DNA from: JAHELQ01 sp965603365
Lineage (GTDB): Bacteria; Acidobacteriota; Aminicenantia; UBA2199
Length of the DNA: 64,000 bases
Direction: 5' to 3'
NCBI GenBank assembly: GCA_965603365.1
Contig: CBFDCR010000003.1
Coordinates: forward strand, 1-64,000
The notes beneath the pieces are model-generated. The model did no database searches. It saw nothing but the letters and a program-made list of their open reading frames with translations, and was not told where the DNA came from. Both the position numbers and the translations under genes were made by a program. Shown here piece after piece: positions 19,601 to 29,400 of the stretch. How positions within the stretch are numbered: position 1 is the stretch's first letter; each line of letters opens with the position of its first letter.

Positions 19601-22591
19601 AAGGCAGAATACAGGACGCTGATCCAGGAGATTCAGAAAAGCCAGAAGTTACCCCGACAGGTTGTTCACTTATGGAGCCTTTCGGCAGACCGGCAGGAAA
19701 GTTTGACCGTCGGTGCCGTTGAGAAGGCATTGGACTATGGGTTTTACAGTCTCGTTTACCTGGTCCAGGCGTTTTTACAGGAGAATATTGCCCAACCCAC
19801 CCAACTCACGGTGGTTACCAACAATATGCAGGCCGTGTCCGGGGAACGATATTTGCGGCCGGAAATGTCCCCGCTGCTGGGCGCGCTGAATGTCATTCCC
19901 CAGGAAAATCCCTCCATCCGCTGCCGCAGTGTCGATATTGTGTTACCCGAACCGGGAGATTGTCCGGAGGAACGGTTGGTGGATCAACTGCTGACAGAAT
20001 TGAAGGCGCCATCCCCTGACCCGCTGATCGCCTTACGGGATAACCGGCGTTGGCGGCTGGACTATGAGCCTGTAAAGCTAACTCCCGCCGTTAGAGAAAA
20101 GGCAGTCCTGGAAGAGTCAGGGGTTTACCTGATCACCGGCGGAACGGGAAATATCGGCCTGATGTTGGCCCGCTACCTGGCCGGGAGTGTGGGGGCAAAA
20201 TTGGCTTTAATCGGCCGTTCGCCCTTTCCCCCCAGGGATCAATGGGACGGGTGGCTCACCACCCATCAGTTGATGGATAAAGTCAGCCAGCGGATAGGGA
20301 AAATCCGGGAGATTGAGGAGTTGGCCGGGGCGGTGCTGGTAATGGCTGCCGATGTGGCCGATGAAAAACAGATGCGGGAAGCCGTTTCCCGGGTGGGAAA
20401 GACTCTGGGACCCATCAATGGGGTGATTCATGCTGCCGGTGTCGTGGATGAGGAAGCTTTCACCACTGTCGGCCTGTTAGACAAAGGGAAATTTGAAGTC
20501 CACTCCCGGCCCAAGATAGCCGGACTCCTCGTACTGCAAAAGATTTTTGAGCAGCAGCAACTGGATTTCCTTTTCATCATGTCTTCGATTTCCTCTGTCC
20601 TGGGCGGTCTGGGATTTTCGGCCTATGCGGCGGCCAATATCTTCATGGACAGTCTGCTCCAGCAGCACAACCGGCAGGGTGCACTACCCTGGCTGGCGGT
20701 GAACTGGGATAGCTGGCAGGTGGGGGAAAATCATAAAAACCCCGGTGCCCTGGGAGCCAGTTTGAGCGAGTTGTCCATGAATACCGAAGAGGGCGTCGAA
20801 GCCTTTAGACGGGTGTTGTCCCGGGTGAAAGAAGGACGGGTCGTCCATTCGCTGGCTGATTTGTCGCTCAGGATCGACCAGTGGATTAAACGTAAGTCCC
20901 TGGAGTCGGAGGAGGAACCCGGCAAGGGAGCGGTTGCCCCCCGTTTCTCCAGGGCGGATCTCTCCTCTGCCTACGCGGCACCCCGCTGTGACGTTGAGCA
21001 TGAACTCGTCGAGATATGGCAGCGTTTCTTCGGTTTTGATCAACTGGGGATAGGCGATGACTTTTTCGAGATAGGCGGCGATTCATTAAAGGCGATCTCC
21101 CTGGCCAACAAAATCAACCGGAAGATGAACGTGAATGTTCCCATCACCATCTTTTTTGAAAAATTGACCATTGAGGGGATTGCCGAATATATAAAGGGAG
21201 CCAATGTATCTGCATATGCGTTGATCGAACAGGTAGAAGAGAAGCAATATTATGCCACTTCGGTGGTACAAAAGAAATTTTTTATTTTAAATGAGATTGA
21301 GAATATCAAGGAAACCTACAACATTTTCCGCATCGTTACTATAGAGGGTCAGCTCGACAGGCGGCGCTTAGAAGAGGTCTTCCGCCAATTAATCGAAAGG
21401 CAGGAAAGTTTACGTACATCGTTCCACCTGATCGACCGGGAAATCGTCATAAAAGTACATGATCCGGCGGATATTGATTTTTGCTTTGAGTATGCCGATT
21501 TGCAGGGAAGTCGACCGGCTGAAACGGACGGCGCCATCAAATCGTTCAGCCGGCCGTTTGTTTTGAGTCGCCCCCCCCTGCTAAGGGCCAAAATCTTAAG
21601 GGTGGAAGAGGAGAGATATTTGCTGTTGTTCGATATCCACCATATCATTGCCGACAATGAATCCCTGCGGCTGCTGTTGAAAGAGATTGTTGCCTTATAC
21701 GGGGGGGATGTACTGCCGGCGTTGAAGAGGCAATATAACGATTATGCCTGCTGGCAGCAAAAATTTATGGAGTCTGAAGAGTACAAAAAGCAAGAATCCT
21801 TCTGGCTGGAAAAGTTTTCAGATGGCGTACCCCTATTGGAGATGCCCACCGATTTTCCCCGACCGGCGGTTCAGAGTTTCGAGGGCGAATGGCTGCACTT
21901 CCGACTGGAAGACCGGTTAATCCAGGGTATCAAAGAACTGGCCGACGATACCGGTGCCACCCTGTACATGGTGTTGCTGGCGGCGTTAAATGTATTGTTA
22001 TCCCGCTATACCGGCCAGCAGGATATCATCGTCGGCTCAGCCATTGGCGGCAGAGATCGCGAAGAACTGGAACACATTATCGGGGTGTTTATGAATGTGA
22101 TGCCCATGAGGAATCTGGTACCGGCAGATGAATCCTTCGTGGACTTTCTAAACAGGGTAAAACAGAACGCCCTGACCGTGTTTGAGAATCAGAACTATCC
22201 CCTCGGAGAATTGGTGGAAAGACTGGGCGTTGTGAAGAATTTGTCCCGGAACCCCTTAAACGATGTGGAACTAATCATGGTGAAAAATGATTTTTCGATG
22301 CTGGAGACGCGGGGTCTGCGGTTTATCTCCTATGAGTTTGACCCCGGCACCGCTCCGGTCGATATTACCATTGAAGTGATGGATGCGGAGGGCGATATTT
22401 CCTTTGTTTTGATGTACTGCACAAAGTTATTCAAACGGAAGACGATGGAAAGATTTATCGACTTCCTCAAGGAAATATTGGCGATTGTAATGGAAGACAG
22501 GCATATTTTGCTGGGAAGTATTGCAATTTCCAGTAACCTGGGAGAGGCACAGATGGTTGGTGAGGAAGATCTGGAGGAATTTGGGTTTTAA
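16604..22591 (+). CDS. Hybrid PKS/NRPS: KS-AT-KR-ACP-C
   Basis: A 1995-residue protein that hands the polyketide to the peptide line. The KS (about 15-445) has Cys186 in TACSTS, His322 in ETHGTGT and His360. The AT (about 545-850) is atypical at three places: AGVGAQ instead of PGQGSQ, GYSLGEY around nucleophile Ser636, and RALH ending in His736 instead of HAFH. Its extender is thus unclear. The KR (from about 1173) has GGTGNIG, with Asn replacing a Gly of the usual GGxGGIG, and keeps SSISS and YAAAN (Tyr1341). The ACP has Ser1494 in IGGDSLKAI. The terminal C domain (about 1555-1990) has HHIIADN at H1679-H1680, with Asn in place of the final Gly. The protein ends EEFGF, an F-x-F tail. The next NRPS starts with a half-C domain, so this C domain probably condenses the ketide chain onto that protein's first aminoacyl-PCP. 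Confidence 0.95.
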   Translation: METGKDKKSDGLTGLEIAVIGMAGRFPGAGDLDEFWDNLINGVESISFFTRQELAGSGVDPEELDHPDYVMAKGVLEDLEYFDASFFGYNPREAEIMTPQTRIFHECAWAALEDAGYEPDLYDGLIGVFAGAAQDIYWELLAFLSGKIHDFGKFESALLSSKDPLGTRIAYKFNLRGPSFTLYTACSTSGVAIHQACQALLGGECHMALAGGVSVWFPGKTGYLYQEGMIISPDGHCRVFEAGAKGSVFGDGVGVVILKPLDDALKDRDHVYAVIKGSALNNDGSRKVGYTAPSTEGQAAVMRAALHAAGVEVDSIGYIETHGTGTTLGDTIEVEAMKLAYNADKKGSIGIGSVKSNIGHLNTAAAISGFIKAVLSLKHRLMPPTLHYERPNPGIDFDHSPFFVVTKPIEWRNNGYPRRAGVSAFGLGGTNFHAILEESPGLAGSDRGRKWHLMVLSARTASALEKLTENLAKYLDKNPEINPGDVCFTLQVGRKTFKHRRMLVSSGAAAAVDALSSPGNISSVDGGKVYTAAAEKKKRPVVFMFAGVGAQYVNMGRDLYEEEPVFRQQMDRCFDILKSLLGRDVRKILYPENPDSGDQTIQQPEISQPLIFSIEYALARLVMGWGIFPQTMIGYSLGEYTAACVAGVFSLEDALKLVVTRADLIRQTPLGAMLSVPLPVKELRPMLDEADGVSIAIDNGAAAVVAGTAAAVDAFERKMKNRKYMCMRVDNTRALHSKEMEPILEAFRQQVSRLALKEPRIPYVSNVTGKRVNGNDVSQAEYWARHLRETVQFASGLEELSAEPNSIFVEIGPGRDLSALVRRYIENHSAEPDNPGQRVINLLRHPQQAVPDAAYLLGRIGRLWLWGVDIDWGGFYGNEKRRRISLPTYPFEGERYWIEGNPFSDRNEMSRPQTQIKKKSSLSDWFYLPLWKQVPSLPVEGDGMESETHSPWLVLLDSQGIGDRMAARLKARHQDVVMVKMGNGFAVERGGLYTVNPQNKAEYRTLIQEIQKSQKLPRQVVHLWSLSADRQESLTVGAVEKALDYGFYSLVYLVQAFLQENIAQPTQLTVVTNNMQAVSGERYLRPEMSPLLGALNVIPQENPSIRCRSVDIVLPEPGDCPEERLVDQLLTELKAPSPDPLIALRDNRRWRLDYEPVKLTPAVREKAVLEESGVYLITGGTGNIGLMLARYLAGSVGAKLALIGRSPFPPRDQWDGWLTTHQLMDKVSQRIGKIREIEELAGAVLVMAADVADEKQMREAVSRVGKTLGPINGVIHAAGVVDEEAFTTVGLLDKGKFEVHSRPKIAGLLVLQKIFEQQQLDFLFIMSSISSVLGGLGFSAYAAANIFMDSLLQQHNRQGALPWLAVNWDSWQVGENHKNPGALGASLSELSMNTEEGVEAFRRVLSRVKEGRVVHSLADLSLRIDQWIKRKSLESEEEPGKGAVAPRFSRADLSSAYAAPRCDVEHELVEIWQRFFGFDQLGIGDDFFEIGGDSLKAISLANKINRKMNVNVPITIFFEKLTIEGIAEYIKGANVSAYALIEQVEEKQYYATSVVQKKFFILNEIENIKETYNIFRIVTIEGQLDRRRLEEVFRQLIERQESLRTSFHLIDREIVIKVHDPADIDFCFEYADLQGSRPAETDGAIKSFSRPFVLSRPPLLRAKILRVEEERYLLLFDIHHIIADNESLRLLLKEIVALYGGDVLPALKRQYNDYACWQQKFMESEEYKKQESFWLEKFSDGVPLLEMPTDFPRPAVQSFEGEWLHFRLEDRLIQGIKELADDTGATLYMVLLAALNVLLSRYTGQQDIIVGSAIGGRDREELEHIIGVFMNVMPMRNLVPADESFVDFLNRVKQNALTVFENQNYPLGELVERLGVVKNLSRNPLNDVELIMVKNDFSMLETRGLRFISYEFDPGTAPVDITIEVMDAEGDISFVLMYCTKLFKRKTMERFIDFLKEILAIVMEDRHILLGSIAISSNLGEAQMVGEEDLEEFGF

Positions 22592-22621
22592 CGGTGAATG
22601 GAAAATAAGGAGTAGAGAGTC

Positions 22622-23410
22622 ATGTTTAGAAGGAGAAATCGGGATGAATTAATGGTGGTAGCCAATCAGAAGACGGCAGAGCGAGATTATTGGTTAAAGA
22701 AGCTTTCCGGTAACCCCACAGCCGCTCATTTCCATTATGATTATATGACCCTCTCGAAAGGCAATAACGCTGACAAAAATGGAGAAAAATATGAAGGATT
22801 AACCTTCGGTTTTTCCGGCACCCTGTCTGAACGGTTGATAAAAATGAGTAATAGTGGCGATTTTAAGTTGCACATGATACTGGTGGCCAGTATGGCGGCC
22901 TTACTTTACAAATATAGTAGTCAGCAGGATATTGTGGTGGGTTCGCCTATTTACAGACAGGAGGTTGAAATCGAATTCATCAATACCATTCTACCCTTGA
23001 GAAGTATAATAGAAGAAAATATGACGTTTAGGGAACTGCTTCTTCAGGTGAGGCAAACCATTACCGAGGCCAGTCAACATCAGAATTACCCCCTTGAAAT
23101 TCTGGTGGATCAACTGGGTTTATCATCTTTTGATAATTCCCAGAATGAGTTCCCCCTGTTTGATGTGATGGTATTATTAGAGAATATCCACAGTAAAAAA
23201 TATATTCAACATATTAATATCAATACAATTTTTTCATTCTCAAGGGAGAATGGAATCATTGAAGGAAGAGTGGAATACAATCAGCGGCGGTATGAGAGAG
23301 CCAAAATGGAAAGAGTCATCCAACACCTCAAAAATCTCTCCATGAAGCTCCTCTTTTTTGTGGACTCTCCCCTCTGTGAGGGAGATATGTTGTCCGGAAA
23401 AGAGAGAATA
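22622..23410 (+). other. N-terminal half-condensation domain (first of three)
   Basis: The first 265 or so residues correspond only to the C-terminal lobe of a condensation domain: RDYWLKKL, LHMILVASMAALL, DIVVGSP, INTILPLR, NYPLEILVDQL and FPLFDVMVLLEN. The catalytic lobe is missing and is not encoded upstream, where only 30 bases separate this gene from the previous stop. The preceding protein ends with a complete C domain plus an EEFGF tail, so this half-domain may be a docking surface rather than a catalyst. Confidence 0.8.
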
Positions 23411-26400
23411 CAAATATTGTATGATTTTAATCATATAGGGAATGAGGCTCAATCGGCACCGGAACTACTCCGGGGGCTTACCATCCAGGAAGGATTCGAG
23501 GATTGTGTGGAGAAAATGGCTGATCATATGGCTGTTCTTTTTGAGGATCAGAATCTCACTTATAGATTGCTGAATGAGCGGGCCAACCAGTTGGCCGCGG
23601 TGGTCAGATCTAGGGGCGGGAGACCGAACACCATTGTGGGCCTCATGGTAGAGCCGTCGATCGAGATGGCGGTGGGTATATGGGGAATCCTTAAGGCCGG
23701 TGGGGCTTATTTGCCGCTGGAGGTAGATTTCCCCCCCAACCGGATTACATATATGCTTGAAGACAGCGGCTGCCATTTGTTATTAACCACCGGGGAACTG
23801 GAAACGAGGGGAGATAGTGTAGAGGAGAAAATATATCTGGGAGGTAGAGAGCAATTCTCGGGAAATGTTGTGCATATTGAAAATATAAACCGAGCCGAAG
23901 ACCTTGCCTATATGATTTATACCTCCGGAACTACGGGAAGACCCAAGGGGGTGATGGTGGAGCATCGGAATGTAGTTGAATATCTTCACGCCTTTTTCAG
24001 CGAATTTAAAATTTCTTCGGAAGACGTGGTTCTTCAGCAGGCATCTTATGCCTTCGATGTGTTTGTCGAGGAATTTTTCCCGGTTCTATTTAACGGTGGC
24101 ACGGTGGCCATCCCCTCGGGGTATGAGAATATGGACGTTCTCCTTTTAAAGAAATTCATTGTTAAAAGAAGAGTGACTATAATTGATTGTACTCCGCTGT
24201 TGTTGAATGAGTTAAACAAGTTCGATAACCTTAATGGTATTCATACTTATATTAGTGGCGGAGATGTGTTGAGGAGGGAGTATGTAGATCGGTTGTTACA
24301 AAGGGGAAATGTATATAACACTTACGGTCCCACCGAAACGACCGTATGTGCCTGCTATTATAAATGTGGGCATACAGTTAATTCTAATGTGCCTATAGGT
24401 AAAGGGATATTGAATTATCGGGTTTATATTTTGGCAAGAGATGGCCAACCGGTCTCCCTCGGCATTCCCGGTGAGTTGTGCATCTCCGGTAGGGGGGTGA
24501 GTAGAGGCTATCTGAACAACCCACAGTTGACAGACGAGAAGTTTTCGGAAAACCCCTGTCTGGGGGGAGAAAAACTATATAAGACCGGTGATCTGGCTAA
24601 GTGGCTGCCGGACGGCAATATCGAGTTCCTGGGCAGAATAGACGGACAGGTAAAGATCAGGGGCTACCGGGTCGAATTGGGGGAGATAGAGAGTAAGCTG
24701 TTGAGTCATGAAAATATCAAAGAAGCCGTGGTGGTGGAAAGAGCGCGGGAGAATCGAGAAAAGTACCTGTGCGCTTACATTGTTTCCGAAAGGGAAATCG
24801 ATGTTCTCACATTACGGGATTTTTTGAGCAAAGACTTAGCCGAGTATATGATACCGTCGTTTTTTATGCAAATTGACAAATTGCCTTTGATGGTGAATGG
24901 AAAGCTTGATCGCCGGGCATTGCCGGAATTGGATGTACAGGTAAAAACAGAGTATGTCGCTCCCAGGAACGATATCGAAAAAATTCTTGTCGATATATGG
25001 TCCGAAGTATTAAAAGTCGACAAAAGTATTGTGGGTATCGATACCAATTTCTTTGAGTTAGGGGGGCACTCCCTGAATGCCATTGTGTTTATATCGAAGA
25101 TTCATAAAGAACTGGATGTAAAATTGCCCCTGGAAGAGGTATTTAGTATACAAACCATAAGGGGATTGGCCGAACATATAAAAAAGGAAACAAAAGATAA
25201 ATTTACAGCGATAGCGCCGGTGGAGAAGAGAGATTACTACGTCCTATCTGCAGCCCAGGGACGGTTGTATATCCTCCAGCAGTTAGATCCCCAGAGCACC
25301 GGATACCACATCCCCCAGGTGATCGGCATTGAGATAGAACCGGAGAGAGAAAAATTGGCGGAGACCTTCAAAAAATTGATACAGAGACATGAGAGCCTGA
25401 GAACTTCATTTATCATGTGGGAAAAACAACCGGTGCAGAGGATACACGAGAGCGTTGATTTTGAAATGGAATATTGCGATTTAACCGATGAACATGAAGC
25501 CCTGGACGCGGCTTCTCCAAACCCAGAGATCTCCACTCTCATCTCTCGTTTTGTGCGGCCCTTCGATCTGTCGACGGCACCCCTCTTGCGGGCAAACTTA
25601 ATAAGGTCGGCTGAGGGCAGGTATGTATTGGTGGTGGATATGCACCACATCATGGCCGACGGCATATCCCATCGAATTTTAGTCCAGGATTTTAAGGCAC
25701 TGTACATGGCCGAAGAGTCATCGGCATTACCGCCGATCAGGCTTCAATACAAAGATTATGCTTGTTGGCAGCAAAACCCTGTGACCCGCCAGGCAATTCG
25801 GCCGCAGGAAACGTACTGGCTGCGGCAGTTTGCAGGAGAGATACCGATATTAAGCCTCCCCTTCGATTATCCCAGACCGGCGATGCAGAGTTTTGCCGGG
25901 AGTAGCCTCTTTTTTCAATTAGATACAGGGGAAACAGGCGCTTTAAATGATATCGCCCGGTCAGAGAAGACCACCTTATTTACCCTGCTGCTGGCTATTT
26001 TGGATGTATTCCTGTCTAAAATGAGCAGCCAGGAAGATATCGTGGTGGGCACACCGATTGCCGGCCGCCGCCACGCCGATTTAGAGAAGATCATCGGCAT
26101 GTTTGTCAATACGCTGGCGCTGCGCAGTCTTCCTTCTGGAGATAAGCCGTTCATTGGTTTTTTGCGTGAGGTGAGAGACAACACTTTGCAGGCCCTTGAG
26201 AACCAGGATTACCAGTTTGAGGATCTGGTGGAGAGAGTCGAAGTAGAGAGGGAGTTGAGTCGTAATCCGCTGTTTGACGTCATGTTTATACTGCAAAACA
26301 TTTTTGATCCCGCCGAAACGCGGGAAGTGTCGGAAGAGGAGATGAGGGACGCGAAGATTAAATCCTATGGCTTTGAAAGTAAGACCGCCAAATTTGATTT

Positions 26401-29400
26401 AACCTTTGCCGCAGTGGAGAGGGGAGACAGGTTGGCCATTTCATTGAATTACTGTACCAGCCTGTTTAAGGAGGAGACCATCTGCCGGTTTATCCGCTAT
26501 TTCAAAGAGATTGTCTCCTCAATCGTCAAACACCCTGAAGGGAAAATATCGGCCATAGACATGATGGGCGAAGAGGAAAAGAGTCGGGTTATATATGAAT
26601 TTAACGATACCGGGGTCGAGTACGCCAGGGATAAAGTCCTGGCCGAACTCTTTGAAGAGCAGGTCAACAGGACACCCGATCATATCGCCGTGACCGGCGC
26701 CTGTCTGAAATCCACCTCTTACGGCAGAGAGCGAAACGGGCGCCGGGCCTTAACCTACCGGGAACTCGACGAACTGACAGACCAATTGGCGGGGTTGTTG
26801 AGAGCCAGCGGTGTAAAACCCGATACCATAACCGCCGTAATGATGAATCGTTCGATAGAGATGATGGCGGCGCTCCTAAGTGTCGTAAAGGCTGGCGGCG
26901 CCTACCTTCCCCTGGATCCCGACTTCCCGCCGGAGAGAATAGAGTATATCCTGGAAGACAGCAGCACCCCCCTCATCGTGACCACTGCCGATCTCGGCTC
27001 CCTCATCTCCGTCAGCAGCAACTGCCGGATCTTAGCACTGGATAGAGAGAATCCCTTCAGCGGCGATGGCGGCAGGCTGGAGAGGGAGAGTGAGCGGTTA
27101 GCCGGGCCCGGCAACCTGGCCTACTGCATCTACACCTCCGGCTCCACCGGTCGGCCCAAAGGGGTGATGATCGAGAATCGCGCCCTGGTCAATTTTATCA
27201 AAGGGATCACCGATATCATCGGGTTTGGTGACCGGGACAGCCTGCTGGCCTTAACCACCATCTCCTTTGATATATTTGGCCTGGAGACCTTTCTGCCGCT
27301 GACAAGGGGCTGCAAGGTGGTGGTGGGCACAGGCGAGGAGCAGGTGAACGGCGCGGCCGCAGCCTCGGCTATGGCCGCCGAAGGGGTGACCATATTGCAG
27401 GTCACACCGTCGCGGCTGGCGCTGCTGCTTTCGCAAGAAGAGTCGGTTGTCCAGTTGGGCGCTTTAAAATATTTGCTGGTGGGTGGGGAGGCGCTGCCGG
27501 TGCAGTTGTTGGAGCAGGCCCGGGAGGTGGTGGGCGGTAAGATCTATAATATGTACGGCCCCACCGAGACCACCATATGGTCGACGGTCAAGGATGTATC
27601 GGTGGGAGAGGCGTTGAACATAGGCAGGCCCATTGCCAATACCGGCATCTATATACTGGGCCGGGAGGACACTCTCCAGCCGGTAGGGGTGGTGGGAGAG
27701 TTGTGTATATCGGGTGATGGCCTGGGCCGGGGCTATGTGAACAACGCCGAGCTGACGGCGCAGAAGTTTCCCTTGAATCCCCATGAGGGAGGCGGTAATC
27801 TGTACCGCACCGGTGATGTGGCCCGGTGGCTTGATGACGGTAACCTGGAGTTTTTAGGCCGGGTGGACGATCAGGTCAAGATCCGGGGATTCCGGATCGA
27901 ATTGGCGGAGATAGAGAGTCGATTGGCCCGGCATCCGGGTATAAAAGAGGCGGTGGTGGCTTGCAAGCTGGCCCGGGGTAGGGATAGGCATATATGTGCT
28001 TATATAGTAACGGCCGAGGAGTCCGGGGAGACGGTAGGCAGTATGGAACTGCGGGAGTACCTGTCCCAGGGCTTGCCCGATTACATGATCCCCACCTTTT
28101 TTATTCATGTTGAGGCGATGCCCTTGACTCCCAATGGTAAGGTTGACCGCAAGGCGCTGCCGCTCCCGGAGTTGAAGACAGGGGAGAATTACACGGCTCC
28201 CCGGGATGGGGTGGAGAGGAAATTGGTAGAGATATGGTCCGAGGAGCTCGCCGTCGACAAAGATATCATTGGCATCGATGCCAACTTCTTCGAGTTGGGA
28301 GGCCACTCGTTAAAGGCCACCATCATCGCCGCCATGGTACATAAAGAATTAAATGTAAAGTTACCCCTGGCCGCGATATTTAAATCCCCCACCATCAGAG
28401 GCCTGGGGGAAAGCATAAGGGGATTGGCGGAGGATAAGTATACATCGATAAATCCGGTGGAGCAGAGGGAGTACTATCCGTTGTCCTCCGCCCAGAAAAG
28501 ATTATTTGTTCTCTACCAGATGGATAAAACCAATACAAGATACAATATGCCAACCGTTCTGGTGATGGAATTTGATGTTTGCCGGCAGAAATTGGCAGAG
28601 ACGTTCCGAAAACTAATAAAACGACATGAAGTCTTAAGAACCTCTTTTGTCATGCTGGAAGATGAGCCTGAACCGGTGCAGCGGGTACATCGGGATGTGG
28701 CATTCAAAATCGACTATTTCGAGGCCCCGGAGGCACAATCGGCAGCCATTGTAAAGGCTTTTATAAGACCCTTTGATCTCGGCTCCGCGCCGTTGTTGAG
28801 AGCGGGATTAATAAAAACCGGTGATAAAAGGTTTGTATGGATGATGGATATTTACCATATCGTATCCGACGGTGTCTCCTACGATTTGCTGGTAAACGAT
28901 TTCCTGGGGCTCTATATAGGGGAGGAATTATCTCCTTTAAAACTGCAGTATAAAGACTTTTCGGAGTGGCAGAATCGTTTATTTGCCTCAGGAGAGATAA
29001 AAAAGCAGGAAGAGTATTGGCTGAATCGGTTCGAGGGAGAGATCTCCGATCTTCATTTACCCACGGATTTTCCCGATTCCTCTCTCCAGCGTCTTGGTGA
29101 GGGCGGTTTGGTTAAATTTAGCCTGGAAAGAGAGTTAGTTAAAGGTTTATATGAAATGGTCGCCGATACCGAGGCCACCGTATATATGATACTGCTGGCG
29201 GTTTTTAATATTTTGTTGGCAAAATACAGCGGACAGGAAGATGTTATTGTGGGCACGCCGGTAGCCGGTAGAAACCATCTGGACCTGGAAAAACTAATCG
29301 GCATGTTCGCCAATATGGTGGCCATGAGAAATGTTCCGGCCGAACACAAAACCTTCGGGCAGTTCCTGGAGGAAGTCAAGGAAAATGCCGTCAATGCCTT

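Noticed and set aside
22592..22650. Half-C start explained by a frameshift splitting one gene
   Set aside because: The upstream protein already ends with a complete C domain and its own tail, and the gap has a fresh ribosome site; the same layout recurs at two other places.
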